DNA from: CAZOHG01 sp964579725
Lineage (GTDB): Bacteria; Zhuqueibacterota; JdFR-76; BMS3Abin05
NCBI GenBank assembly: GCA_964579725.1
Contig: CAZOHG010000030.1
Span: forward strand, 1 to 42,444
DNA: 42,444 nucleotides
Direction of reading: 5' to 3'
The stretch's first letter is position 1. Each line of letters opens with the position of its first letter. A program made the translations under genes and the position numbers. Shown here piece after piece: positions 25,986 to 35,239 of the stretch. Below the pieces are notes generated by a model that worked only from the letters and a program-made list of their open reading frames with translations, searched no databases and was not told the DNA's origin.

Positions 25986-27116
25986 ATGAAATTTTGGACT
26001 CGAATCGAACAATTTGGCAAAAAGAACATTTTGCGACACACGGAGGGCCTTTGGGGGCGTCGGGTTGTTTTTCCCAATCAAGTGGACTGGGACCGTGTAA
26101 AGCGAATTTTGGTTGTGAAACAGCACGATCAGTTGGGCGATTTTCTCTTGTCCACGCCGGTGCTGCGGGCTCTCAGAGAACGTTTCCCCGATGCACACCT
26201 GAGTCTTTTGGTTCGGCGCTACGTCGAACCGGTGGCTCGTCACAATCGCCATGTGGACGAGCTTTTGGCTTTAGAAGAAGTGGGAACCCATTGGAACTGG
26301 GCTAAATTTCGACGATTTTGGAAAGGGCTGAGAAGCGGTTTTGATCTGGTGGTTGTTCTGAACACCGTCTCCCACTCACTGACAACCGATTTGTTGTCCT
26401 GGCTGGCTCACGCTCCCTACGTGTTGGGGCCCTCTCACCGCCTTTTTGCAGGAACCCACCGGAATTTTTTCTACAATTTAATCGCCCCTTATATTGAAGA
26501 CGGTCGCCACCAGAGTGCTCAATATCTGGAAATTGTGGCGTACATTGGAGCCACAACGCAAAATTTGCGCGAAGAAATCACCATTTTGCCCGAGGAACAG
26601 GAATGGGCGCGATGGTATCTCAGAAAATTGGGATTCGATTTGGCGAAGCCAATCTTAGGGATTCACCCGGGCGCCGGGAAAATCGGAAATCGTTGGCCGG
26701 CGGAAAATTTTGCTCAGGTCGCGTCGCGCCTGGTGCAGGAGTTCGGCTTACAGCCCGCTCTTTTCTACGGACCGAAAGAGGGGACCCTGGCCGATCGGGT
26801 GGAAAAAGAAGCCTCGGTTTCGCTGGAGCGGATGGACGATTTGGACCTGCGCGAATTGGCAGCCGTTTTTACCCAACTGGATTTGTTTTTGGGAAACGAC
26901 ACGGGAACTACCCATGTAGCTGCCGCCGTGGGAACCCCGCTGGTTGTGGTGTTCGGTCCCACCGACCCACGGCAATGGAAGCCCTGGGGGGAGGAATTTG
27001 TGGCGGTTCAGAGTAAAGACGGGCGGTGCGATTCGGTTTCTGTGGAGGAAGTGTTGGCATCCGCCGAGAGTCTACTGCGGAAAAAATGGGGGCTGCCGAA
27101 GAATTCGCGAAAATAG
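25986..27116 (+). CDS. Glycosyltransferase family 9 (heptosyltransferase-like)
   Basis: The 376-residue product has the GT9 hallmarks: VVKQHDQLGDFLLSTPVLRA at the N-terminal strand, the ILGIHPGAGKIGNRWP motif starting the donor domain, and FLGNDTGTTHVAAAVGTPLV with FGPTDPRQWKP near the end. Family members transfer heptose to Kdo of the LPS inner core, although several FCB GT9 proteins are not specific for heptose. The start ATG has only a weak ribosome site. No ADP-heptose synthesis gene is in view, so heptose as donor is inference. It closes the plus-strand envelope cluster. Confidence 0.88.
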   Translation: MKFWTRIEQFGKKNILRHTEGLWGRRVVFPNQVDWDRVKRILVVKQHDQLGDFLLSTPVLRALRERFPDAHLSLLVRRYVEPVARHNRHVDELLALEEVGTHWNWAKFRRFWKGLRSGFDLVVVLNTVSHSLTTDLLSWLAHAPYVLGPSHRLFAGTHRNFFYNLIAPYIEDGRHQSAQYLEIVAYIGATTQNLREEITILPEEQEWARWYLRKLGFDLAKPILGIHPGAGKIGNRWPAENFAQVASRLVQEFGLQPALFYGPKEGTLADRVEKEASVSLERMDDLDLRELAAVFTQLDLFLGNDTGTTHVAAAVGTPLVVVFGPTDPRQWKPWGEEFVAVQSKDGRCDSVSVEEVLASAESLLRKKWGLPKNSRK

Positions 27117-27335
27117 CGCCCGCCCTAAAAGGGGAATTTTCCTCCAAGCCTACGGCTGTTTTAGCCCTTCTACGGTAACTGGTCAAACCATTTTCGTCTA
27201 CTTTTCCGCATTTAGAACATTCGGATACCAAAAGAATATTCCTTGCACACTGCCCCAATTTCCTCAGGTTCAACCAAAATGTATTTTGGCCGAAATGGGC
27301 TTGAATTCAGGCCGAAATTTTCGTAACTTAAAACA

Positions 27336-27352
27336 ATTTCTGGCGCAGAAAT
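27336..27352. promoter_or_regulatory. 7-bp inverted repeat upstream of the M48 protease gene
   Basis: ATTTCTG-GCG-CAGAAAT is a perfect inverted repeat with a 3-nt centre, about 50 bp before the GTG start at 27400, in a 283-bp gap with no gene. It could be an operator or an RNA hairpin; there is no T-run, so it is not an intrinsic terminator. Confidence 0.3.
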
Positions 27353-27399
27353 CGTGTAAAGGTTAAAAAGCAGTGACTTTTTAAGTAGGGAATGCTCAC

Positions 27400-28563
27400 G
27401 TGTTTAAAACCACGGCCGAAAAAGTCCCCCCTCATTCGGAAGAAAACACCCTTTCGAAAAAATACTCTCGCACCAAACTGGTGCTCAGCTTTTTGGAATA
27501 CGCCGTAACACTTGCCTATTTTCTTTTTTTGATTTTTGCAGGCGGGAGCCTTTGGTTAGGGCGTGTAGCGGAAGGTTGGGTTCCCCAAACCTACGGAAAA
27601 TTAATTGTATTTACCTTGTTGCTTTTTCTGTTGAACGGCGTTTTAACCGCTCCGGTAAAGTTTTACGCAAACTTTATTGTGGACCACCGCTACGGTTTGT
27701 CCAACCAGAACTTTTTTCAATGGCTTTGGGAAGACCTCAAAGGAACATTGGTGGGATTGGTACTTGCTATTCCTCTTCTCCTTGTTTTTTACTATTGTTT
27801 GCACAGATGGCCGGTTTGGTGGTGGCTTCCCGTCGGGACGGTGTTCTTTTTCTTTTCGGTGGCTTTGGCCAAACTGGCGCCGGTTTTGATTTTTCCGATC
27901 TTTTACAAATTTTCACCCATTGAAAATGAGGATTTGAAATCGCATATTGTGTCTCTCTGTGACAGGGTCGGCATTCGGGTGCGAGAAATTCTGTCTTTTA
28001 ACCTGAGCAAAACCACGGAAAAAGCCAATGCCGCTCTTACGGGTTTGGGAAAAACAAAACGCATTATTTTGAGCGATACGCTTTTGAAAAAGTTTAATTT
28101 GGGAGAAATTGAGGTGATTTTTGCCCACGAATTGGGACACACCTATTTCGGGCATATTCGAAAAACCCTCATTTCCGGTTTTATTTTTACCTTTGCGGGC
28201 CTTTTTCTAACGGCGTGGAGTTTTCGTCAGACGTTGCCGCATTTGGGTTTTACCCGTGTCGATCAAATTGAGGCGTTGCCGCTTTTGTTTTTGTATTTGC
28301 TGCTTTTCGGGCTGGTTACCACACCGCTGCAAAATATTTTGTCCCGTTACTACGAACGACAGGCAGACCGGTTCGCATTAGAACTGACGGGAAATGCAAA
28401 AGATTTTGTGGAAGCAATGAACAAATTGTCCGAAATAAATTTGAGCGATCCGCGGCCCAATGCGGTTGTTGAGTTTCTGTTTTACAGTCACCCGTCCATT
28501 GAAAGGCGAATTGAAGCTGCTCTTAAATTTGCCCGAAAAGACTACGTGGAAATGGCCGTTTGA
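27400..28563 (+). CDS. M48 family membrane metalloprotease (Ste24/CAAX-protease-like)
   Basis: The 387-residue protein has several hydrophobic segments (about residues 28-50, 68-88, 108-150, 250-275, 290-310) and the zinc motif H243-E244-L-G-H247. The third ligand is Glu319 in YERQADRFALE. SLSNQNFFQW-like, ALTGLGKTKRIILSDTLL and HPSIERRI blocks match the Ste24 type of M48 peptidase rather than HtpX. These enzymes sit in the inner membrane and act on membrane or misfolded proteins. GTG start at 27400. The gene stands alone between the glycosyltransferase cluster and the peptidoglycan genes, with a possible terminator behind it. Confidence 0.92.
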   Translation: MFKTTAEKVPPHSEENTLSKKYSRTKLVLSFLEYAVTLAYFLFLIFAGGSLWLGRVAEGWVPQTYGKLIVFTLLLFLLNGVLTAPVKFYANFIVDHRYGLSNQNFFQWLWEDLKGTLVGLVLAIPLLLVFYYCLHRWPVWWWLPVGTVFFFFSVALAKLAPVLIFPIFYKFSPIENEDLKSHIVSLCDRVGIRVREILSFNLSKTTEKANAALTGLGKTKRIILSDTLLKKFNLGEIEVIFAHELGHTYFGHIRKTLISGFIFTFAGLFLTAWSFRQTLPHLGFTRVDQIEALPLLFLYLLLFGLVTTPLQNILSRYYERQADRFALELTGNAKDFVEAMNKLSEINLSDPRPNAVVEFLFYSHPSIERRIEAALKFARKDYVEMAV

Positions 28564-28596
28564 TTTGACTTCTGGGCGCCAAAATTTCTTCCAACT

Positions 28597-28630
28597 GAGA
28601 TTGGAAATCTCTGTAGCTTTCTGTTTTTTG
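28597..28630 (+). terminator. Possible intrinsic terminator after the M48 protease gene
   Basis: GAGATT-GGA-AATCTC (28597-28611) makes a perfect 6-bp stem with a triloop, followed by a T-rich tract containing TTTTTT (28623-28628). The T-run begins 11 nt after the stem, which is further than ideal. It is placed properly 33 bp after the stop codon. Confidence 0.35.
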
Positions 28631-28735
28631 TACCTTTAGCTTTTTGATTTTTCACCCGATATTTGAAAAGGGTGAGGGATTTTGCTGTGTGGTGTGTGTT
28701 GGGATTCTGCGAACTATTGACGGTTTGAGGTGTTC

Positions 28736-30850
28736 ATGGTTTTGCGTCGACTGTTTTTGCCTTTCCTCCTGTTTTTCCTTTTATTGCATGCCAATTTTGC
28801 GTCGGAAAAAGGCGATTTGGAGCGCAAAGCGCTGATTTTTTCCCACAATGAGGCTCTTTTTCCAATTCCCAAAAGCCTGCAACCCCAAGTTGATTTTTGG
28901 ATTAAAGTGTACTCAAAATATTCTCTCAACCAGCACGTCATTCACGACGCCCGAAATCTGAACATTGTGTACGAAATCTTTGACATTCGCTCTGTATTTG
29001 GAAACCGGAAAGTGAGTTACCGCACCATCCGGCGCACCGTGCGCCGACGGACGGCTTACTGGAGATCCGTGCTGCGGCAATTGGCTTCACATCGAACTAA
29101 TTTTAATCATTTGACCGGAGACGCTAAACGGGCATTTGACCTGTGGGGCCAGAAACGCAGTCACCGATTTTATCGAATGGCGTCTCGGAATATTCGCGCC
29201 CAGCGGGGACAGAAGGAACGTTTTCGCAAAGGGGTGAAGCTCTCCGGACGCTATTTGGTTTATATGAAAAAGGTGTTTCGGGAGATGGGGCTTCCCGAAG
29301 AACTAACGGCCATTCCGCACGTGGAATCTTCTTTTAACTACAATGCCTATTCTAAAGTGGGGGCGGCAGGCATTTGGCAGTTTACGCGGCACACGGGTCG
29401 ATTGTTTCTGAAAATTACGTACGAAATTGACGAACGTTTGGATCCGATTTTGGCCACGCACGCGGCTGCCGAACTCTTGCAAAAAAATTACCAGGAATTG
29501 GGCAATTGGCCCTTGGCCATTACTGCCTACAATCACGGCTTGCAGGGGATGAAGCGCGCCAAGGAAAGATTGAGAACGGACGACATTGCAGTCATTGTGA
29601 AAAAGTACCGAAGCCGGAAATTTAAATTTGCCTCACGAAATTTTTACACGGAGTTTTTGGCAGCTTTGAAAGTGGTTTCCAACTACGAGAAATATTTGGG
29701 GCCCGTTGCGTACGATCCCCCCATTCAGTTTAAGGAATTTGAAGTACCAGCGTACGTGCCGGAATCTGCCATTGAAAAATATTTCGGCCTTTCTCGGGAG
29801 GTGATTCGCGAATACAATCCTGCCATCCGCCCCCCGGTTTACAGCGGGAGCAAGTATTTACCCAGAGGCTACCATTTGCGAATTCCGGTGGGTGTGGACG
29901 CGGATGCCCTTTTCGCCAAAATTCCCGAATCGGAGCTGCACAAAACACAAAAACGCCTCAAGTGGTATCGGGTTCGGCGAGGAGACACGATTTCCAGAAT
30001 TGCGCGTCGCTTTCATATTCGATCCAGCGATTTGATTTTGGCCAATAATATTCGAAATGTCCGACGGCTGCGAAGCGGTTCTATTTTGTACATTCCGGGG
30101 CGGGGCAGCCGAAAAGTTTTCACACATCGCCTCGTTCGTGCGCACAAAAGCACCCGGGTGGCCGTAAACAGGAAACCGGTCAACCCAGAGCCGAAGAAAA
30201 ATTCGGCCATTGCCTCGGTCGCCAAAAAAGACACCATTGGCATTGTTTCTCCGGGAACGACACAGATCATGGTTGCCAGCAGAGCCTCGACGGAATTTTA
30301 CGGCCCTTTTCAAAATGAACCGCCCGCTGTTCGGCCTGTTGAAGTGGACACGGCAGGACGGACACTTCCCACGTACGAAGTTCACGTGACAGCCACCCAG
30401 CCGGAGCAAGGCTGGATTCGCGTCGAGCCGGATGAAACGCTGGGGCATTACGCGGATTGGCTGGGAATCCCAACGCAGCGTGTGCGGCGCTGGAACGGGC
30501 TTTCATACGGTCAGTATTTGCAAATCGGTCAACGGATTCGTTTGCGGTTCGAAACCGTTTCTGCTTCCGATTTCGAAGAAAAGCGACTGGAATACCACCG
30601 AAGTTTGGAAGAAGATTTCTTCTCCAATTACCGCGTGGTAGGCACCAAAATTCACACGGTGCGCCGCGGTGAAAATATTTGGTACCTCTGCAATTCGGTG
30701 TTTGAATTGCCCTATTGGCTGGTCAAAAGCTACAATGGTGATCGAAACCTCTTCAGGCTACATCCGGGAGATTCCATTGTTATTCCGGAAGTGGAAAGCC
30801 TGAATCCTGACCAAGAACCGGCTCAGGCGGATGCCGGCCTTTCGCGGTAG
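28736..30850 (+). CDS. MltD-like membrane-bound lytic transglycosylase with three LysM domains
   Basis: It cleaves peptidoglycan between MurNAc and GlcNAc. The ATG at 28736 has GAGGT 5 nt upstream and is preferred over GTG 28730. A signal peptide (about 1-23) leads to an SLT domain whose catalytic Glu197 lies in AIPHVESSFN, followed by GAAGIWQFT, RLDPILATHAAAELL and WPLAITAYNHG, all MltD-type motifs. Three LysM-like domains follow: one starting YRVRRGDTISRIARRFHI, a second near WIRVEPDETLGHYADWLGIP, and a third near HTVRRGENIWYLCNSVF. Total length about 704 residues. There is no lipobox, unlike E. coli MltD. The next gene is a muramidase, so the two probably act together in wall recycling. 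Confidence 0.92.
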   Translation: MVLRRLFLPFLLFFLLLHANFASEKGDLERKALIFSHNEALFPIPKSLQPQVDFWIKVYSKYSLNQHVIHDARNLNIVYEIFDIRSVFGNRKVSYRTIRRTVRRRTAYWRSVLRQLASHRTNFNHLTGDAKRAFDLWGQKRSHRFYRMASRNIRAQRGQKERFRKGVKLSGRYLVYMKKVFREMGLPEELTAIPHVESSFNYNAYSKVGAAGIWQFTRHTGRLFLKITYEIDERLDPILATHAAAELLQKNYQELGNWPLAITAYNHGLQGMKRAKERLRTDDIAVIVKKYRSRKFKFASRNFYTEFLAALKVVSNYEKYLGPVAYDPPIQFKEFEVPAYVPESAIEKYFGLSREVIREYNPAIRPPVYSGSKYLPRGYHLRIPVGVDADALFAKIPESELHKTQKRLKWYRVRRGDTISRIARRFHIRSSDLILANNIRNVRRLRSGSILYIPGRGSRKVFTHRLVRAHKSTRVAVNRKPVNPEPKKNSAIASVAKKDTIGIVSPGTTQIMVASRASTEFYGPFQNEPPAVRPVEVDTAGRTLPTYEVHVTATQPEQGWIRVEPDETLGHYADWLGIPTQRVRRWNGLSYGQYLQIGQRIRLRFETVSASDFEEKRLEYHRSLEEDFFSNYRVVGTKIHTVRRGENIWYLCNSVFELPYWLVKSYNGDRNLFRLHPGDSIVIPEVESLNPDQEPAQADAGLSR

Positions 30851-30888
30851 GCATTTAAATTAAAATCCATTTGGGAGGAAAGAAAAAA

Positions 30889-32136
30889 ATGCAGCGACTT
30901 TGGGCTGTTGCGGGGATTTTTCTTTTAATAGGAAGTTTTTGGGTCGGGTGCGAATCGAGCCGAAAGCCCGTTCGGACGGGCTTGGATGTGCTGCTCTCGG
31001 AACGGCAGGAACTGATTTGCGGCAAACGCGTGGGCATTATTACGAATCAAACCGGCCGCACAGCTGACGGTCGTTTTATTGCCGATGTGATTCAACGAAT
31101 CCCCGGTGTCACCCTGACGGCTCTATTCGGGCCGGAACATGGGATTCGGGGGAAACGAGCGGCGGGGGCTTTTGTGGAATCCTACCGCGACTCCGCAACA
31201 GGGGTTACGGTTTACAGCCTTTACGGGAAAAATCGAAAACCCAGCCCCGCCATGTTGGACAGTGTGGATGTGCTTCTTTTTGATATTCAAGACATCGGCG
31301 CGCGATTTTACACCTACATTAGTACCATGGGGCTGGCCATGGAAGCGGCAGCCGAAAAGGGAATCCCCTTTGTTGTGCTGGATCGGCCCAATCCGATTAC
31401 CGGTGACATTGTGGAAGGCCCAGTTTTACAGCCGGATTTTTCCTCTTTTGTCGGCATGTACCCCATTCCCATTCGCCACGGCCTGACTGTAGGGGAATTG
31501 GCTCAAATGATAAACGGCGAAGGTTGGCTTTCCAACGGTATTCAGGCCAACCTGACCGTGATGCGAATGGAAAATTGGCACCGCACCCTCTGGTACGATC
31601 AGACGGGATTGCCGTGGGTTCAAACCTCTCCCAATATGCCCGATTTGGAAACGGCTACGTTGTACCCGGGAATGTGTTTAATCGAAGGAACCAATATTTC
31701 CGAGGGACGCGGAACACATTCCCCGTTCAAGTTATTCGGTGCCCCGTGGATTCAGGGGGACTCCCTAAAACATGTGCTGGAAAACTTTCATTCTCTGGGT
31801 GTTTCATTTTCGACAACGGAATTTGAGCCGCAATCCCTTCCGGAAATGGCACCCAATCCCAAGTATCTCGGGCAAATTTGCTCGGGTCTTCACCTGCGGC
31901 TCACCAATCGGAATATTTTTCGTTCTGTTTCCTTTGGTGTGGAAGTGCTGAGTGCCATTCACCGCCTGTACCCAAAGCACTTAACCTTTCGCAAAAGCTT
32001 TGATTTGTTAGCCGGACAATCGACCTTACGTCAACAAATTGAAAATGATGTTCCACCCAAAGATATTGTGGCCGGCTGGACACGCGAAATTTCCGATTTT
32101 AAAATAAAAAGAAAAAAATATTTGTTGTACCGATAA
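30889..32136 (+). CDS. namZ: NamZ-like exo-beta-N-acetylmuramidase lipoprotein (DUF1343, GH171)
   Basis: Characterised NamZ enzymes remove terminal MurNAc from peptidoglycan fragments. The ATG at 30889 has GGAGGAAAG 7 nt upstream, and the 415-residue product starts with a signal peptide ending in a likely lipobox (V-G-Cys21). Family blocks include GLDVLLSE, GKRVGIITNQTG, ALFGPEHGIRG, SLYGKNRKPS, LFDIQDIGARFYTYISTMG, FVVLDRPNPITG and GTNISEGRGTHSPFKLFGAP, which cover the DUF1343 domain from end to end. Length fits. It follows the transglycosylase by 38 bp in the same direction, consistent with one operon for wall turnover. Confidence 0.92.
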   Translation: MQRLWAVAGIFLLIGSFWVGCESSRKPVRTGLDVLLSERQELICGKRVGIITNQTGRTADGRFIADVIQRIPGVTLTALFGPEHGIRGKRAAGAFVESYRDSATGVTVYSLYGKNRKPSPAMLDSVDVLLFDIQDIGARFYTYISTMGLAMEAAAEKGIPFVVLDRPNPITGDIVEGPVLQPDFSSFVGMYPIPIRHGLTVGELAQMINGEGWLSNGIQANLTVMRMENWHRTLWYDQTGLPWVQTSPNMPDLETATLYPGMCLIEGTNISEGRGTHSPFKLFGAPWIQGDSLKHVLENFHSLGVSFSTTEFEPQSLPEMAPNPKYLGQICSGLHLRLTNRNIFRSVSFGVEVLSAIHRLYPKHLTFRKSFDLLAGQSTLRQQIENDVPPKDIVAGWTREISDFKIKRKKYLLYR

Positions 32137-32629
32137 TCCTGAATCAGTGCAAATCGGATGCGATCCTGATATGGTGTTGTTATGGGCCCTACAAAAAGAA
32201 TTGGCAAGCCAATAATCTTGAGCCCAAACGGATTCTTGAGGGCTGAGATTTGAGAGCAGATTTATTTTTTGGTATTTGCTTCCGTTCGCCCATAAATGGC
32301 TGGGCTCGTAGTCATGCGTCCCTGCCGGAAGCGGGATTGAAAGATTGGGGTTTGAAGATGAAAATCGCTTTTTAAGTCCGAGCCCCGAAGGGGCGTAATA
32401 CACCAGCCCGGGGCAACGCGCTGTGGACGGAAGGAACATTGCCCGGAATCCTCCCTGAAGGGAGCAAGATAGAATTTTGAGCGAATGGTCGGGTTTCGTT
32501 CCAATTTCGGCGTCCACGGGACTCAGAATGTTTCCCAGCCTACCAGTTCACTATTGGGCGAAAGGCGGCGGGCAAAATCAAACAAGGTTTTGTGAAAAAG
32601 TAAAAATCGTAGAGACAAATCAAATCGTC
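32137..32629. other. Intergenic region between namZ and the molybdenum hydroxylase gene
   Basis: 493 bp with no supported gene on either strand. The minus-strand open frame here has no ribosome site and reads through palindromes. The middle holds the palindrome cluster listed separately, and ATCCTGA occurs twice (32136-32142, 32163-32169). The promoter for the following gene is not obvious. Confidence 0.6.
32286..32466. repeat. Cluster of short GC-rich palindromes (REP-like interspersed element)
   Basis: Within about 180 bp lie GCCCA-(8 nt)-TGGGC (32288-32305), GCCCC-GAA-GGGGC (32382-32394), CCCGGG inside GCCCGGGGC (32407-32415 area) and CTCCC-TGAA-GGGAG (32451-32464). The arrangement of a GCCCCGAAGGGGC hairpin followed by a short spacer and CCCGGGGC resembles non-coding palindromic repeats I know from intergenic DNA of several FCB and related genomes. 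Only one copy is in this window, so dispersion cannot be shown here. None of the hairpins has a T-run. Confidence 0.5.
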
Positions 32630-35212
32630 ATGATTGAATTTTTCCTGAACAACCAGCCGAAAACATTTTCCGGTGATGAAAATCTCTCTCTCATGAAATA
32701 CCTTCGGGATGTGGAAGGTATAACATCGGTCAAGAATGGCTGCGACGGCCAGGCCGCGTGCGGAGCTTGTATGGTGGAGCTGAACGGAAGGCCTGCTTTG
32801 TCGTGTGTGACTCCCATGAAAAAGGTTCAGGGCGCCGCTATTTTTACGTTGGAGGGATTCCCTGTCAATGTGAAAGAGACGCTTGCCAGGGCTTTTGTTC
32901 GAAAGGGTGCCGTTCAGTGCGGATTTTGTACACCGGGTATTCTCACTCGTGTTAAAATATTGCTTCAGGAAAATCCTACCCCCTCAGAAGCGGAAATTCG
33001 AAAAGCTCTGCGTTTGAATCTTTGTCGGTGCACCGGTTACCAAAAAATCGTGGAAGCGGTTCAACTGGGTGTTGAGGCTCTTCAAAAGAACCAAACAATC
33101 GAAATCGAGATGCCGGGAGGCGTAGGTAAGCGCCACCCAAAATACGAGGCCTACGAGCGCGCCTTGGGTCAGGCACCTTTTGTAGATGATTTGCGCTTTC
33201 CCGGAATGCTTTTTGGAGCACTCAAATTTAGCGATCATCCTCGCGCAAGGGTGCTTAAAATCGATGTGTCCCTGGCAGAATCCGTTCGAGGCGTTCTCCG
33301 TGTTTTTACAGCAAAAGACATCCCCGGAAAGCCAATGGTCGGTTTAATTATTGCGGACTGGCCGCTCATGATTGCCGAGGGCGAGGTGACCCACTACATT
33401 GGGGATGTTCTGGCCGGTGTGGTGGCAGAAACAGAAGAAGCGGCTCGGGAAGCGGTTGGTAAAATTCGAGTTGAGTACGAAGTGCTTGAGCCCTTAACGG
33501 ATATGTTACAGGCGGAAGAAAGCCCCATTCGGGTTCACCCTAACGGGAATTTGCTGGAGACCACCGTCATCCGTCGCGGTGAGCCCGTGGACAAGGTTAT
33601 TGCATCCTCCGATTTTGTGGTGTCAGCCACGTACGAAACCCAACGGATTGAGCACGCTTTTCTTGAAACAGAGGCCGCTGTTGCGCGCCCGTGGAAAGAA
33701 AATGGAGTGGAGGTTTTTTCGGAGAGTCAGGGAGTTTACGAGGATCGGCGGCAAATTGCCCGTATTTTGGGATTGGAGGAAAAAAGGGTCAATGTGAATT
33801 TAATTCCAAACGGAGGGGGATTTGGGGGGAAGGAAGACCTAACGGTTCAGGGCCACGCCGCGTTGTTTGCATATTATTTGAAAAAGCCGGTGAAGGTGCG
33901 CCTCACCCGGGACGAGTCCATGCGAATGCACCCAAAAAGGCATCCGATCCACATGGAATACACCGTTGCGGCCAATCGGGACGGAAAACTTACGGCCGTC
34001 AAGGCACGGATGATCGGGGACACGGGCGCCTACGCCTCTGTAGGCATGAAGGTACTGGAGCGAGCCGCCGGCCATGCCGCCGGTGCCTATTTTGTTCCGA
34101 ATGTGGACGTAATTGCCAAAACGGTTTACACGAACAACATTCCCTGCGGGGCCATGCGCGGTTTCGGTGACAATCAGGCCACCTTTGCCCTGGAAAGTGC
34201 CCTTGACGAATTGTGCGAAAAAGCGGGGTTTGATCGCTGGCAATTTCGTTTCGACAATGCGTTGGTAAATGGCTCAATGACCACAACGGGCCAAATTTTA
34301 AAGGGGGGCGTCGGTGTGCGGGAAACTCTTTTGGCCGTAAAGGAACCGTTCTACAAATCCCGGTACGCAGGATTGGCTTGTGCTATTAAAAACACCGGCA
34401 TCGGCAACGGAGCCCCCGATTTCAGCGAGGTAAAAATTGAGATTCAGTCGGAAGATCACATTGTACTTCACCACGGCTGGACGGAAATGGGACAAGGGGT
34501 AAACACGGTGGCACTGCAAATGTTTTGCGAAGCCACAGGCCTCAATCCCAAATGGGTGGAAGTCAAGGTCTCGACTCAGTACGAGGCGAAATCGGGAATG
34601 ACAACCGCCAGTCGTGCCACCTCTTTGATCGGAAATGCTATTTTGCAGGCGGTAAAGGAGCTGCAAAAAGATCTTCAAACGCATTCTTTAAAAGATTTAG
34701 TGGGAAAATGGTACACAGGACGATGGGTGTGTGACTGGACAACCCCTCCCGGAGCTCCCGGCGAAGTGCGAACACACTATTCTTACAGCTACGCCACCCA
34801 GTTGGTGGTTCTCAATGACGCGGGACAAATTGAAAGAATCTACGCGGCGCACGATGCGGGAAAAATCATTAATCCCACTTTGTTTGAGGGGCAGATCGAA
34901 GGAGCGGTGCACATGGGGCTCGGGTACGCCCTTTCGGAAGATTTCCCGCTGAAAAATGGAATCCCGAAAACCACGCGCCTCAATCGACTGGGAATTTTGA
35001 AAGCGACGGAAATGCCCAAGGTAACCGTTATTGGGGTGGAAGTGCCGGATCCGATTGGCCCCTACGGGGCGAAAGGCGTCGGGGAGATTGGTCTGGTTCC
35101 CACGGCGCCGGCTGTGGCCAACGCCCTGTACCAATTCGACGGGATTCGCAGGCGAAAATTGCCCATGTTCGGTCCGAAAAAGAAAAACATTCCCGTTTCG
35201 AAAAATGCGTAA
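32630..35212 (+). CDS. Fused Fe-S / molybdopterin hydroxylase, XdhD-like (xanthine dehydrogenase family)
   Basis: The 860-residue protein joins a 2x[2Fe-2S] subunit to the molybdenum subunit. Cys38, 44, 47 and 59 bind the plant-ferredoxin-type cluster and Cys97, 100, 132 and 134 the second cluster (QCGFCTPG...LCRCTGY). The Mo part starts about residue 160 (GKRHPKYEAYERALGQAPFV) and contains GGGFGGKEDLTVQGHAA, AMRGFGDNQATFALE, and the catalytic base Glu819 in GAKGVGEIGLVPTAP. No FAD domain is present or adjacent, as in the E. coli XdhD / selenium-dependent Mo-hydroxylase group. The substrate is likely a purine or other N-heterocycle. ATG 32630 was chosen because the ferredoxin fold starts there; the frame opens 51 codons earlier without family similarity. 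The ribosome site is weak. Confidence 0.92.
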   Translation: MIEFFLNNQPKTFSGDENLSLMKYLRDVEGITSVKNGCDGQAACGACMVELNGRPALSCVTPMKKVQGAAIFTLEGFPVNVKETLARAFVRKGAVQCGFCTPGILTRVKILLQENPTPSEAEIRKALRLNLCRCTGYQKIVEAVQLGVEALQKNQTIEIEMPGGVGKRHPKYEAYERALGQAPFVDDLRFPGMLFGALKFSDHPRARVLKIDVSLAESVRGVLRVFTAKDIPGKPMVGLIIADWPLMIAEGEVTHYIGDVLAGVVAETEEAAREAVGKIRVEYEVLEPLTDMLQAEESPIRVHPNGNLLETTVIRRGEPVDKVIASSDFVVSATYETQRIEHAFLETEAAVARPWKENGVEVFSESQGVYEDRRQIARILGLEEKRVNVNLIPNGGGFGGKEDLTVQGHAALFAYYLKKPVKVRLTRDESMRMHPKRHPIHMEYTVAANRDGKLTAVKARMIGDTGAYASVGMKVLERAAGHAAGAYFVPNVDVIAKTVYTNNIPCGAMRGFGDNQATFALESALDELCEKAGFDRWQFRFDNALVNGSMTTTGQILKGGVGVRETLLAVKEPFYKSRYAGLACAIKNTGIGNGAPDFSEVKIEIQSEDHIVLHHGWTEMGQGVNTVALQMFCEATGLNPKWVEVKVSTQYEAKSGMTTASRATSLIGNAILQAVKELQKDLQTHSLKDLVGKWYTGRWVCDWTTPPGAPGEVRTHYSYSYATQLVVLNDAGQIERIYAAHDAGKIINPTLFEGQIEGAVHMGLGYALSEDFPLKNGIPKTTRLNRLGILKATEMPKVTVIGVEVPDPIGPYGAKGVGEIGLVPTAPAVANALYQFDGIRRRKLPMFGPKKKNIPVSKNA

Positions 35213-35239
35213 TCGGAAGCGCCAAGTAAAGGAAATTCC

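Noticed and set aside
27123..27140. CCCT-AAA-AGGG hairpin with AATTTT after the GT9 gene, considered as a terminator
   Set aside because: Only a 4-bp stem and a four-base T-run; too weak to list.
27301..27329. TTGAAT / TAACTT pair with 17-bp spacing, considered as a promoter for the M48 gene
   Set aside because: The -10 element matches only 3 of 6 consensus positions; not better than chance in AT-rich DNA.
32026..32517. 163-residue minus-strand open frame across the palindrome cluster
   Set aside because: The frame reads through hairpins and into the end of namZ, has no ribosome site, and looks like the spurious proteins often called on interspersed repeats.
32630..35212. Selenocysteine codon in the Mo-hydroxylase
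   Set aside because: The frame has no internal TGA; selenium in this enzyme group is a labile cofactor, so sequence cannot show it.
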